The translations under genes and the position numbers were made by a program. 64,000 nt of DNA. It comes from Linnemannia schmuckeri. Its lineage: Eukaryota > Mortierellomycota > Mortierellomycetes > Mortierellales > Mortierellaceae. The notes beneath the pieces were generated by a model. It ran no database searches and was not told the origin of the DNA. It was given only the letters and a program-made list of their open reading frames with translations. Below, in pieces: positions 32,501 to 43,066 of this stretch; position 1 is the stretch's first letter, and the number at the start of each line of letters is the position of its first letter. The stretch lies in NCBI GenBank assembly GCA_029449235.1, contig JANATG010000018.1, positions 868,001 through 932,000 of the forward strand, given 5' to 3'.

Positions 32501-34901
32501 GAATAATGGTCAAGGAGTTGGTGTCGGTGGTATTCTTGCACCTTCGCCCTTGTCGAACTCGATATCTGGTAGCAACATCAGTCCATCAAGCAGTAGCACC
32601 AGTCTGATCATGTATGGCAAGGTCAGTAATATTCAGGACCAGTTGACCAAGATTGCACAACCACCCGCCCACGGATTCAAGCCTCAGGAGCACCTCCAGA
32701 AACACCCCAACAGGATCTCGCTCGAGGGAACCATCCGCGCCAACCCATTCTACCAGCAGGATCGCTCATCGGTTCGTTCCAGTCTTGCAGACTTGTCATC
32801 GACTGCAGGATCTAGCCCCAACTCTGCCGAGATCTCGGCTCAAGGCAACAACAACAAATTCGGCTCTGCTCCCGGCACGCCCATTGCTCTGCCGACGAGC
32901 GCATTCCTCAAGGTCGCAGCCACTCCTGCGCCGGCAGCATCAACAGCAGTTAGATCCAGCAGTGATTCAGACAGCACTGATCAGCGGGACGAGGATGAGA
33001 AGCGTGGTATGTCTAACAGGGACGGTATGGTTTCACCTGCCACCTCTCCCGAATTGGGTACTCTCAAGGATCGCCTTCCTTCGGCCACGACCAGGACCTT
33101 GGCTGCCACCTCTGCATCCGCTGCCGCCCTCTTTGCCGCTAGGCAGCAGCACCAGCACCAGCAGCATCAGATGGCCACGCCCCCTGCCTCGGAGAGCAAC
33201 CAGCAGTTCAAGTCGACTGAGGCTGCCGACCAAGACGACGAAGCTTCTCTATCTTCGCCCACCAAGAGGAGAGCTAGCGTTGGGTCTCAAAACGCTAGAC
33301 AGTTCCAAGTCTATGCCGACAAGAAGGCTTCTGGTGAGGAGACTCTTAGTCCCGAAGGAGAGGAGGAAGAGGAGGAAGAGGTAGAGGAAGAGGAAGAGGA
33401 AGAGGAAGAGGAAGAGGAAGAGGAAGAGGAAGAGGAAGAGGAAGAGGGAGAGGAAGAGGAGATCCCATATGTCGCCGTCATCCCTCGTTCTGTACCTGGT
33501 GGAGCCAACCGTCACTCGATCTTTGTCGACGAGGCAGCCCAAGCTATGGATGCCCTCTCCAGAGCTCGTCATCGCCAGAGCATGCGTCTTGAAGGTGAGG
33601 AGGTCGACGATGATGACGAGGAGGATGACGATGAGGACTATCCTCACGGTATTACCCCACCAGAGAAGTGGCACTACTCTGATCTGGAGGATGAAGATGA
33701 AGACGAAGAGGACGAAAATGACGATGATTCCGTGACCGGAGAGCGCCGGAGACGCCACGAGTCATTCATGTCGGCCAAGAGCACATTCATGCCCAACGGC
33801 TCGTCTGTCAGTCTGGTGTCAGCATATGCCGGTCAGGACGACGATGAGGACGACAGCAGCATTGAAGGCGGTAACAGCAGCCGCCGCCATCACCTTCACA
33901 AAGATACCCAGGAGGAGGTTGAGAGAGACCTACTCCGCGAACGAGAAATTCAGTCCCTGGACGTCCAGTCCTCGTCCGAGAAGCAGCAGCAGCAAGAGAT
34001 GTCCTCGTCCCACCATGATCTAATGCCCAGTGATTTCGTGAAGGGCGACGAATACACGGCGGACCGCTTGATCCCTGTTGGTGGATCGGACGATGAACAG
34101 GACCGGAATGGCGAGGATGAGGATGAGAGTGAGGACTCTGAGGATCTGGAGGATAATGATGACGAGGAAGGTCAGGACCGTCGCATCTACCTCCAGCAGC
34201 TCCGTCACCAGGCCCGCGAAGCCCGTCGTCTGGAACGATTGGCTAGCGGCGGAGTCGACTCTAAGAACAAGAAGAAGAACAGCACCAATAACACTAATGA
34301 TACAACAACTACCAACAACGCAGGCGCTCGCCATATCAAGAAGGTCCCTAGTCTCGACTCGACTGGTGGCAGCAGTAGCGGTCTCAAGAAGAAGACTCTT
34401 CGAAAGGGTCATTCTAAGGACAACCTCCGGGATCATGATCGGCCCCAGACCCCCACGACGCCCGTCCCCACCACACAGATCATCCCTCTTACACCAACGG
34501 ATCTGGTTCTCATCCGTCAGAAGCTCTTTGCCGCTGGCAACTTTGAGGCGTCGATGCGTATGCTGGACACAATCTTCCATGCGGCTATGGCCAAGATGGT
34601 TGAAGGTCGCGAGCGTGGTATCCAGACTGAGCCCATGGCTGTTTCCGAGGTCCAGGTCCAGGAGAAGGCAGAGTTGGCTACCGTTACCGATGTTGTCGTT
34701 GTCGATGAGGTGAAGGGCGAGACCCCCATTGTCAAGGGTGCCTCTGTCTCTACATCAACCTCTACCGAGACTGACGATCTCCAGCATGGTGACAAGAAGA
34801 AGACTTGGGTCGATACCGCTGTTGAGAAGCCAGCTGTGGCGCCTGTTGAGGACGATGACGATGAGGACCGAGTTGTCGAATGGCTCCTTGCGGGCTGGTA
34901 G
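29585..34901 (+). CDS. Large acidic, mostly disordered protein with N-terminal helical domain
   Basis: Four exons (29585-29603, 29842-30522, 30685-30857, 30960-34901) join in frame to 1604 residues. The first exon encodes only MSEKRK. Residues about 7-230 are ordered and helical: EVRYIAQKFANAILADASSY...LDELLFILVDTAKGLETTRI, then VPTLIAIYVTAVLEHIAEYV...VREIYVALLEDRQI. The pattern resembles two consecutive histone-fold-type helical units, an inference from spacing and hydrophobicity. A conserved-looking linker (PNRPQFGDWDEPP, DFEMLFSSGETMKVSLTPNR) follows. The rest is Ser/Pro/Gln-rich (several SPRP repeats) and then extremely acidic, with poly-Glu near 33.4 kb and several Asp/Glu blocks. The last 130 residues include a helix (LIRQKLFAAGNFEASMRMLD). 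There is no signal peptide or membrane helix. I do not recognise the family; a nuclear or cortical scaffold is possible. Confidence 0.85.
33357..33462 (+). repeat. GAGGAA repeat encoding poly-Glu
   Basis: Imperfect GAG/GAA trinucleotide array inside exon 4 of the 1604-residue protein, encoding about 33 nearly uninterrupted glutamates. It is a coding microsatellite likely to vary in length between strains. Confidence 0.9.
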
Positions 34902-35564
34902 AATAATGAACAAAAACTAAACGAATCCTATAATCTATTTCTAAATAATCCCCGTGTAGCAACACCCCTTTCCCTTTTCGATGCCATTAAAAAAGCAATA
35001 ACCACACCATCACTATTCTGATGATACCACTAACAAATTTGTTTGTTGATCGTCAGGGGTAAACGACGTGACAGCAGTTTCATTTCTTCTGTATCAGTCT
35101 CACTTTTCAGTGATCGCCAATCAATTTTTGATCGTCACCGTCTATGCTTGATCAAAGATGTTCTGGCATCTGACTACTGACAGTGACTTGTCGATTCTAC
35201 GAGTTGCAGTTCGTATTAATCCTATTCGCTGCCATAGTCACAGCTGAATAAGTGAGTGTCAGCGGTGATGCACTCACATCCTATACATGCTCGGCTTGGC
35301 ATTAAACATGATAAGATTAAAAACACAGCTGTCTAATAAGATCAACAGCATTTGTCTCGTTCTCGTACACGTCCCTCCTCAATACACGCAGAGGGTAGAA
35401 GTAAGGAGAGAGAGAGAGAGAGGAAGGGAGGTAGGGAGGAAGGGAGGGAGGCATTGAGGGTATGATACAAGAAGCCAGCATCACGGAAGAAAGAAAGGTA
35501 GGTAGAAAGAAAGTAGGAAAAGGGAGAGATAGGTCGCAGGTGAAGTAATGAAGATGAGAAATAA
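34902..35564. other. Spacer, no gene seen
   Basis: 3' region of the large acidic protein gene followed by a purine-rich stretch (35400-35540, GAGA and GGGAGG runs). No tRNA or coding pattern was found. Confidence 0.5.
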
Positions 35565-35822
35565 GAGGCATGCAGCATATTTTTTGGATTTTCGGCTTCT
35601 GAGATCCGGCTCGCAGACGCCCAGTGGTGGTGGTTGGAACCCAGTGGCAAGGACGCCGACATCCAAACACATGAATGCGTCACGGTCAACGGAAGAGTCA
35701 TCACCAACCCGGTTGTGTTTCCTTTATCTCAAAGCCATTACGGATATGACTATAAGCTTACATTGAGTGAGAGTATGAGCGATGCTAATGGGTTGAAGAC
35801 TTTCGAATTCGAGAAGGCTTGA
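35565..35822 (+). pseudogene. Orphan exon-like fragment
   Basis: A short frame with protein-like composition. It reads ASEIRLADAQWWWLEPSGKD then VTVNGRVITNPVVFPLSQSH and ends SDANGLKTFEFEKA. The stop overlaps an ATAAA signal. A good 3' splice site (TTTTTTGGATTTTCGGCTTCTGAG) ends at 35603, so this looks like a last exon. I see no matching upstream exon: 34.9-35.5 kb is not coding-like. It may be a truncated gene relic, or chance. I do not recognise the family. Confidence 0.3.
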
Positions 35823-36281
35823 ATAAAGGAAGAATGGGTTGTACGGTGCACGCGAAAGCGTGTATGTTTTTTCCTTCGTTCTTTGTGTCCACGATGGCCT
35901 TTGCTAACCAGTGTGAAACAGTCTTCGACTGTTACTGAAAAAAAGGGAGTTGCGTAAGAAACGATCATCGTTCAGGTATGACACCCCATACCTTTCACGC
36001 GCTCGATAAAACATCATTTCGACGAGACCCTGCATCTGCCTGGGCGAAGCTTCATACCTTTCCAACCACAACCCTTCTTTTTCTTCACCCTAAGCCAAAA
36101 TCACAATCGATGCCAATCTCATAAAAACCAGTCAACACGAAACAAAAAAAACAAACAGGGATCACAAGAAAGAACTGCAAAATATGTATTTGTTTTTCCA
36201 TGAATCGCTCATTCTTCCAAAACCGAACTGATTTTAAAAAAGAGTCAGTCACCTAATTAAAAAGCTAGTATAAAAAACTTT
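35823..36281. other. Spacer, no gene seen
   Basis: AT-rich DNA holding the eL8 3' end and presumably its terminator; several A-runs. No coding or RNA gene signal was noticed. Confidence 0.5.
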
Positions 36282-37055
36282 TTACAGGGAGTTCTTGACG
36301 GCAGAGGCGCGCTTGGCCATCTTCATGTTGGACTTGAAGCCCATCAATCCACCACCCCAAGCCTTGCGAGCAGACTCGTTCTTCTCGGTGTAGTTGGACT
36401 TGATGGCAGAGACCAAGGAAGCGAGCTCGGCCTTGTCCTCGGCACGGGTCTCGGTGAAAGCGAGAGCAGTGGCGGTCTTCTTGTGGACGACTGTTCCGAG
36501 ACGGGCCTTGCCCTTGACGATGCAGTATGGGATACCCATCTTGCGGCAGAGAGCGGGCAACCAGACGACAACCTCGATGGGGTCAACATCATCAGCAATG
36601 ACGACGAGGGAAGCCTTCTTGGCCTCGACGAGAGCGGTGATGTGGTTGATACCGTACTTGACGACGAAGGGCTTCTTGGTCTCGGCCTTAGCACCCTTCT
36701 CGACCTGAGCGGCAGCAGCAGCGGTCAAACGCTCCTTCTTCTCGACGCGGGTCTCGGGGCGGTACTTGTTGACGAGCTTGAACAACTGAGTGGCAGTGTT
36801 CTTGTCAAGGACCTGGGTGAACTGGTTCAATGCTGGGGGGACCTTGAGACGCTGGTTCAAGATCTTGCGCTGGCGCTGAAGGCGAACGTATTCGGGCCAC
36901 TTGACGTAACGCGAAAGATCCTTGACGGGCTGGATGTCCTGACCGACACCAAAGTTCTTGGGGGTCTTCTCGATCAAGGGGTTGACGGGGGCCTTGGAGG
37001 CAGCCTTCTTGGCGGGGTAAGGGGCGGGAGCGACCTTGGACTTCTTGACGGGAGC
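36282..37055 (-). CDS. RPL8: 60S ribosomal protein eL8 (Met exon not located)
   Basis: Large-subunit protein eL8 (yeast Rpl8, animal RPL7A). One large exon encodes 257 residues from APVKKSKVAPAPYPAKKAAS to the TAA stop. With the initiator Met it would be 258, matching the family length of about 256-266. Diagnostic blocks are FGVGQDIQPVKDLSRYVKWP, KLVNKYRPETRVEKKERL, YGINHITALVEAKKA and the L7Ae-type RNA-binding core VVIADDVDPIEVVVWLPALC with GIPYCIVKGKARLG. The frame has no in-frame ATG before GCT at 37055, and an AG acceptor precedes it (TATAAAAAG), so the Met lies on an upstream exon. One candidate is ATG followed by GTAAAC near 37940, implying an intron of about 880 nt; this is unproven. 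Confidence 0.94.
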   Translation of the reverse strand, partial: APVKKSKVAPAPYPAKKAASKAPVNPLIEKTPKNFGVGQDIQPVKDLSRYVKWPEYVRLQRQRKILNQRLKVPPALNQFTQVLDKNTATQLFKLVNKYRPETRVEKKERLTAAAAAQVEKGAKAETKKPFVVKYGINHITALVEAKKASLVVIADDVDPIEVVVWLPALCRKMGIPYCIVKGKARLGTVVHKKTATALAFTETRAEDKAELASLVSAIKSNYTEKNESARKAWGGGLMGFKSNMKMAKRASAVKNSL

Positions 37056-38097
37056 CTTTTTATAGTTGAACGAAAAAGGGGTAAAGGGAGGGCTGTTGTT
37101 TAGAAACGAGGGTTCTGGTACGGGTCATTGAGGATAGGGAGATGTTGCCCTTCTTCTTTTGTCTCTTGAATGCGATACAGAAACATAGAAACACCTTTCA
37201 AGTAATAAGGAAGCCGCGAGCAAAAGCAAACGTGAAAAAACTTTTTTTTGAAACAACTGTAGATCCTCGCCCACACACACTTTGATCCAAGGATCAAAAG
37301 CGATGAAGAGAACCTACACTCATCTCCAAAAAAAGAATTCAATCCCGCATTCACTCAAGCAAGATCTTCCAACTACCAAAAGCATATTTCAAGTTCCCAA
37401 TAATGTGCTTTCAAGAAGAAAAAATAAGAATAGCCACCCAAGAGCTCTACGGAGTAAGCGATAAGAACTTAATCGTCCCCACAATGTATCCCTCGACAAT
37501 TAAGACGAGGGTGCAAAGACGAAGAAGGAATGCTCTCCACCAGGAAGTAAGACATATTGCACTCAGGGTAATCAGTTGAGTAAACAACTGATGTACCCGA
37601 ACTTCATCCTTTTATGACAATCATAGCCAACGCGGATGTCCACTTCTTTCTCTAATTCGTCTATGCCACCCTTTGCAAGGTAGCATATAAACAAAAAAGA
37701 AAAACGGAAAGTGAATCCATTTTGAATGTTGGAAAGATGATCAAAAGGAGAATGTGGCAAATGTATGAAGGATGAAAGAAAAAAAAAAGAGTGGGTGGTG
37801 GTGTATCCGACACATTGCTTCCTTCCTGTGTCCCATAGGGGGAGGGTGGAGTAAAGTGGAATAGTGTTGCTGTCCAAAGGGTGTTGAATGAGCTATCCCA
37901 GTCCTGTATCCTGATAGCCGGAGGTGCTGGTGTTTACCATTTCGAAATTCTGCAGTGGAAAGAGGAGGAACACGGTCTTCTCGACAAGAGAAAATTTTTA
38001 TCCATTCAATCCATCGGAGATTGGATTCAAGTTCATTCAATTTGCCAAGCCACTCTTTCTTCCTCTCTTCATCACGTGTATTTATTAAGGGTTTGAG
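37056..38097. other. eL8 first intron/promoter and spacer
   Basis: About 1 kb upstream of eL8 that must contain its Met exon and promoter, and also the 3' end of the oxidoreductase gene. No other coding frame is convincing. Confidence 0.5.
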
Positions 38098-40408
38098 TTA
38101 CATGTAGAAACGCTCCGTGTGCAGGTTGACACGGCAACCAGTCAGACTCTCGTGCGCTGCAACAACGTTGTGCAGCTGAGCAAGCATCAACGCTGGCCCA
38201 CACCCCACAATATCCACCGCGCGGTCACCTTCAATCTCCTCAATTTGTTCCCGCACATACTGCGACACATCCAACCTCGATCGCACCCACTCTACACGAT
38301 CATCCCCCGCAAACGGCACATTGCTGAGCGCCTTCTTGGCCTCCTCTGTGGTCAAAGTAGCGACAGCAGAAGTGCTTGTTGACGACCCTTGGTGTTGGTG
38401 ACGGGGGGCTGGCACCACTAGAGACTCTTGTTCCTCAAACGACAAGCGGGTGTAGTGGATTGTCAGACGGAGCTGCGTCTCGGGGCCGTCTGGAACAATC
38501 AGGCCAGCCTCTTCCTTCTCTTTCTCCATTGTGTCAAGGTATCCCTGAGCTGCATCCAAGGCCATTTCAAGCTCCTCTTGAAACCACTGTACCTCATCTA
38601 TTGCCCAAAAGCAAAAAAAAAACAAAAAAGAGCTGGTTGTTAGCGAAAATGTAGAAAGAACACTTGTGAATGCAAATGAGAATATAAGCGAAGGCAGCAA
38701 CAACTAATTCTTACCAGGATCACGGACACACCAGACAATCTCAACACGACCGCAATTGGCCTTAGAATGCCGGCGGGCCTGCAAGAAGTCCATCAAAATA
38801 GGGACAATGTAGGCCAGACCAGACCCGGCAGCAACAAAGACCACCTTCTGGATATCCGAGCTTCGACCAACCTGGACGCTTTCACCATAAGGGCCAGCAA
38901 GAATGACCCGTCGCTGAGTGTTCTCGGGCCATCGACACAGCTTCTTGGTGAATCCACCGACAGCACGCGCATGAACCGTCAAGGAGGTCTGGTCCGAGCT
39001 GGAGATGGTGAAGGGATGCCATTGGATCAGCGACATGGAGGGAACACAGACATAGATATGCTGACCTGGTGCATGGGTAACAGATCGATCCATCCTCAGT
39101 CTGGTCAATCGGTCTTGGAAGACAGTCGCGTGAGCAAGAGCCATCTTGGACTTGACACACCAGCCAGTGAGGACATTGATTACATAGAAAAAGATTCCTG
39201 CAGCGGTGAACCGCATCGCGTAGGGGGTATGGAGACCAACAAGAACTAAAAACACCAAGAACAGCGAGTGGCTGACAACAAACGCCTCATAGGCAAACCG
39301 ACGCACCGGCCATGCTGCTGTGACGACCAGCAGACAGAGGGTGGCATAGGTGGCGAGTCCATATCGGACCTTGGGGGTTGCCAGCTGTTGTGCCAGCAGT
39401 GCCTTCCATGGCCACCAAGACTTCATCATGCAGCCCATATGGACCGAGATAAGGACGAAGAGAGAGAGACCCAAAAAGCGATGGACCTGATTGATACGAT
39501 GGTGAGAGATGCCCGTCATGAGTGTGATGACCGAGTTCTTGCCCGTAAAGGCAAAGAGGAAGGGGATACAGGCGAGGCCAAGGTAGCCTGCACGGTTAGA
39601 GTTTAGCTTGAGGTTGACATCCGATGTGAGGAGGACGGCGAGGATAGAGAGGAAGATGAGGGCGAGCAGTGTTGCGCCGGCGACGAGATGGACGACTGAT
39701 CCGAGGTATAGTGTCGCTGAGGCCTTGTTAGTGATCCAGGTTTCGATCCGGCTGTAGCTCCATCTTGCAGTGGTTGCTGATGACTTTGACAATCTGTGGA
39801 GATGAAGAGAAGAGAGTAGGAGGGGTTGTGAGCATTTAAACATCAAGTAGAAATATGCAGGTGGGGAAAGCCAATGAAAAAAGGAGAGATAGGATGATGA
39901 AAAGAGAGTGTGCGCTTGGATACAAAAAAATGGATAGATAGGAAGCAATTGAAGGGAGTGAGCGATATTTGCCAAAGAGACCGATGATGGGATGGATGGG
40001 CGTAATATATCAGCAGTGAATAAAAGAGGAGGATGAGGGATGGCGATGGTAATGGAAGAGCAGCGTGTGGTGCGTGAGAAGCGTGAGAAGAGAAGGGAAG
40101 GGAAGGGTGAGACTGACTAAAAAAAAGTGTGATTTGATGATGTTTTGTTTGTTGTGGGAGAATGGGAGGTAGAATGAGTACCTTGTCGGTATGTCAACTC
40201 CCAAGTCATCCGACTCTGCGCTGTCGACTGTCGCCAGGGGGGCATGTCCTCCTTGCCGCCGGTCCTTAATTGCCCGTGAGACACTCAGTACCAAGTGGCG
40301 AACTGTCAACAGAACCACAGGTGCACCTAGAGCAACTGACCAGTCAACCGCATAGTCCAGATTTATATTCCAAGGAGTGGATTGCATCGCGCCATGGTTG
40401 TGGTCCAT
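38098..40408 (-). CDS. Ferric reductase/NOX-type transmembrane oxidoreductase
   Basis: Membrane flavocytochrome of 601 residues from three minus-strand exons (40408-40182, 39793-38715, 38597-38098). The N-terminal half carries about six to seven membrane helices. Two histidine pairs, His180/His194 (VHRF, SVHMG) and His251/His264 (VSHSL, GLHTP), are spaced as in the bis-haem ferric reductase domain. The FAD-binding signature WHPFTISSS is at residues 334-342. The NAD(P)H-binding region includes LAGPYGESVQ, VAAGSGLAYIVPIL and near the end VDIVGCGPALMLAQL. It moves electrons from cytosolic NAD(P)H to an extracellular acceptor such as ferric or cupric ions, or oxygen. No signal peptide is evident, unlike many yeast FREs, and there is no EF-hand. 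A linker of roughly 90 residues in the C-terminal domain is rich in Gln/Ser/Thr. Metal versus oxygen reduction cannot be decided. Confidence 0.9.
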
Positions 40409-41675
40409 CGTTGGAGAAAGAGATGAGATTATGAAAGTATGTTTGTGTGTGCGTGTATGCGTGTGTGTGTAATGCAGAAAAGAGTGAAGAGGGATGAGTG
40501 CTGAGTGATGGAGATGTAGAAGTGAGATTAAGGGAGCAAGTTGAGTGAGATATGCAGGAGGGAATGAGAAGAAAGATGCAAAAGTGAGAATGAAGGATGA
40601 AAGAGTGGAGTGTATGTGTGGGTATGGTGATAAGTGCAAGAAGAGCAAATATAAAGAAAAAAAGCGGAACAAAGTAGGGGACAAGAAGAGAGAGAAGTGA
40701 GAGTAGAACAACAAGAAGCTGAGCTGAGTTGGGGCATGGGTGTCTGTCTGTCATGTTTTGATTTTTGACAGGTCTGTCAACCTTAGCGGGTCGGGGGCAC
40801 AAGAATGTGCTGACTGACAGACTAAATAAAAAGAATGTCAACAGCGAATGGAAATAGTGGTTCATATCAATATCACGCCTCTCTCTCTGTGCATGGAAAT
40901 AAGTGGGAGCTTGTCGCCGCAACAGTCTACTTGACCACCATATGACACATATTTTAACAATAAACAACTGCAGAAGATGAGTGCCACTCATATTTAAACA
41001 CTCACTGCAAGGTGGGAGTATTCATCCTCTACAAGTAAACAGAAGACAAACGAAAGGAAAGCAAACTGAAAGAAAGCAAAAAAAAACTACTAAAAATGGG
41101 CCTGGTGTCGATAGGAATCCAGGCTGTTTGACGAAGCTGGATAAGCCATGGGCGACAATCGACCACTGAAACGGAAGCATAGATCAAATTGAGATCTCTG
41201 GCTTGGAAGAGGATTCATTATTCCTTTGCGTCACTGCACTGACCCACAACATAGCACAGCCAGAACCAGCATCATCCCAATCGTCTCGCTACCAGTATTT
41301 CGTGGCGTCGAGTAAGAAACCCAGGTAGAACTGAATAACCCTTTCACCTATGCAGTACAGGCAGCATTCTTTTTAACCTACCCATTTATCGCCTCAAGGG
41401 GTAACTTCTACGTTTCGTCGTGACTGTTCTTGTTTTGTTGGAACCGCTTTCTCTCTACAGGATTGGATTTACTTGTTTCTCTCTCAGGAGCCAGGTCGAA
41501 TCCCGACAAGGGTCCAAGGGTAGAAAGGAAGAAGGATAGAGCTGAAAAAAACTCGGGAGCTGTGCCTTTGTGTAAGCTGGATCGATAATGCACATAAATA
41601 TGGGTATGTGACCCGTCGCTCTCATTGTTCGTTTTTAACACACTTTTTCCATCCTTCTCTCCAACAGTAAGCAAC
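40409..41675. other. Divergent promoter region, no gene seen
   Basis: About 1.3 kb between the oxidoreductase and the GPI protein. From 40409 to 40740 the plus strand is purine-rich, the pyrimidine-rich leader of the minus-strand gene. A GTGTGTGCGTGTATGCGTGTGTGTG stretch lies near 40442. No tRNA: the GGTCGAATCC near 41493 lacks an A box. Confidence 0.55.
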
Positions 41676-43066
41676 ATGGTGTCATACAAAAAAAATGCGC
41701 CTTTATTAATCGCAGGTGCTACCACTGCATTCCTAGCCATCGCATCTACTTCTATCGCAGGTAAGGCGACTTCAGTTTTTTACCACCGATAAGCGACTAA
41801 ATGCAGGTCCTCGACATACATCCCTCTAACTAGCTCCCTTCTAACCACCTCTAATAGACCGCGTCTTTCTCACAAACAAAGCGGACGCTACTGATATATA
41901 TCCAGGTATGGACTGTTTTACATACGCATTGACTACAAGAAAATGGCAAAACGCTAATTGAACGTTTTTCTTCTTCTTCTGCTTAGGCTGCCCGGTCGAA
42001 ATTGAGTTTCGTGTTCAGTACTCAGACCTTGCACAACTCAAATGGGTCCAACTACAAGTCCTCGGAGCTGACAACTCTCTCATGATCGAAGGTCTCGATA
42101 ACTCTACCAGGGCACAGTGGGATAGTAAGGATATAGAAACACACTACTTGCTTACTTCAATTAATAACAGTAACACCTCCAAGCACACACGTTTACTCAT
42201 GATACGTCATTTTTCTTTCCTTTGTGCTATTAGATACGCGGACAAAGACGGTGACATGGACGGTACCTAACAGCTGGCCATCAGGCGATTACATTATCCG
42301 CGTATTTGGAAACGCTTCCTACCCATGCCAACATGGCACTCGACGAGAGTACTGCACATTCGCTCTTGAGGATAGAGAAACTTTTCACTTGCATCCCCTT
42401 GCTGCGAGTCAAGGATGTCCACTATCTTCTGTCAAACCTTCTTCTCCTTCCACAGTCGGCACACCTCCAACAGCTCACAACGCAAACACCAAGAAAGGAG
42501 CAGCGCAACCGGTATCGGGAAATAGTGGCGACAACTATATTAAGAGCAGTCAGGATCTACTCAACAAAAACCTCGCGCAAGAGTTCATTGACCAGTCAGT
42601 AACCCAACGGATCCAAGACCAAACGATTCTCAAGGTCCTAGATGAAATACGAGATTACAGCCTCCAGAAATCGACCTTGACCCTCAAGACCGGAGATGTC
42701 ATTCCCATGGCGGACCGAATGGATAGTTCGACCATCACGCGGTTTGTCCAGACACTCGAGCTGAGCAACAGTACCTTTCGTAGTCAGACTGGAGGGAAGG
42801 GCGTGAGTTCGATCGAGTTGGTTACGGCGCTTCACAAGAACAGCTCCTTGGTCGTCATCCCTCCCGCCAGTCCTTCTTCAATCATCGCAATGACAATTCC
42901 TTTCAACCATACCGAGTTCAACCCCTTTGGCCGCACGTTTATTCAGGGTGACCAGGACCAGATCCAGGACAAGAAGTCTAATGATGCCAGTTTCAGAATT
43001 GACACGACAACAATTGTCTTTACGGCGGCCGCTTTGGTCGCAGTCGTTGGGTCTATGACTGTTTAA
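41676..43066 (+). CDS. GPI-anchored cell-surface protein
   Basis: Four exons (41676-41760, 41858-41905, 41987-42124, 42234-43066) join in frame to 367 residues. The N-terminus (APLLIAGATTAFLAIASTSIA) is a signal peptide. The last 20 residues (TTTIVFTAAALVAVVGSMTV) form a hydrophobic tail with no basic residues after it, typical of a GPI-attachment signal. A beta-rich domain follows the signal peptide: GCPVEIEFRVQYSDLAQLKW, VTWTVPNSWPSGDYIIRVFG and a Cys pair around CQHGTRREYC. This resembles Kre9/Knh1-type or Ig-like surface domains of fungi. A Ser/Thr/Pro linker and a helical stretch (DQSVTQRIQDQTILKVLDEI) come next. N-glycosylation sequons occur (NST, NAS, NSS, NHT). Location at the plasma membrane or cell wall is inferred; the function is unknown. 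Confidence 0.82.

Noticed and set aside
33249..33758. Minus-strand Leu/Phe-rich 'membrane protein' frame
   Set aside because: It is the antisense of the GAG/GAA poly-Glu coding repeat.
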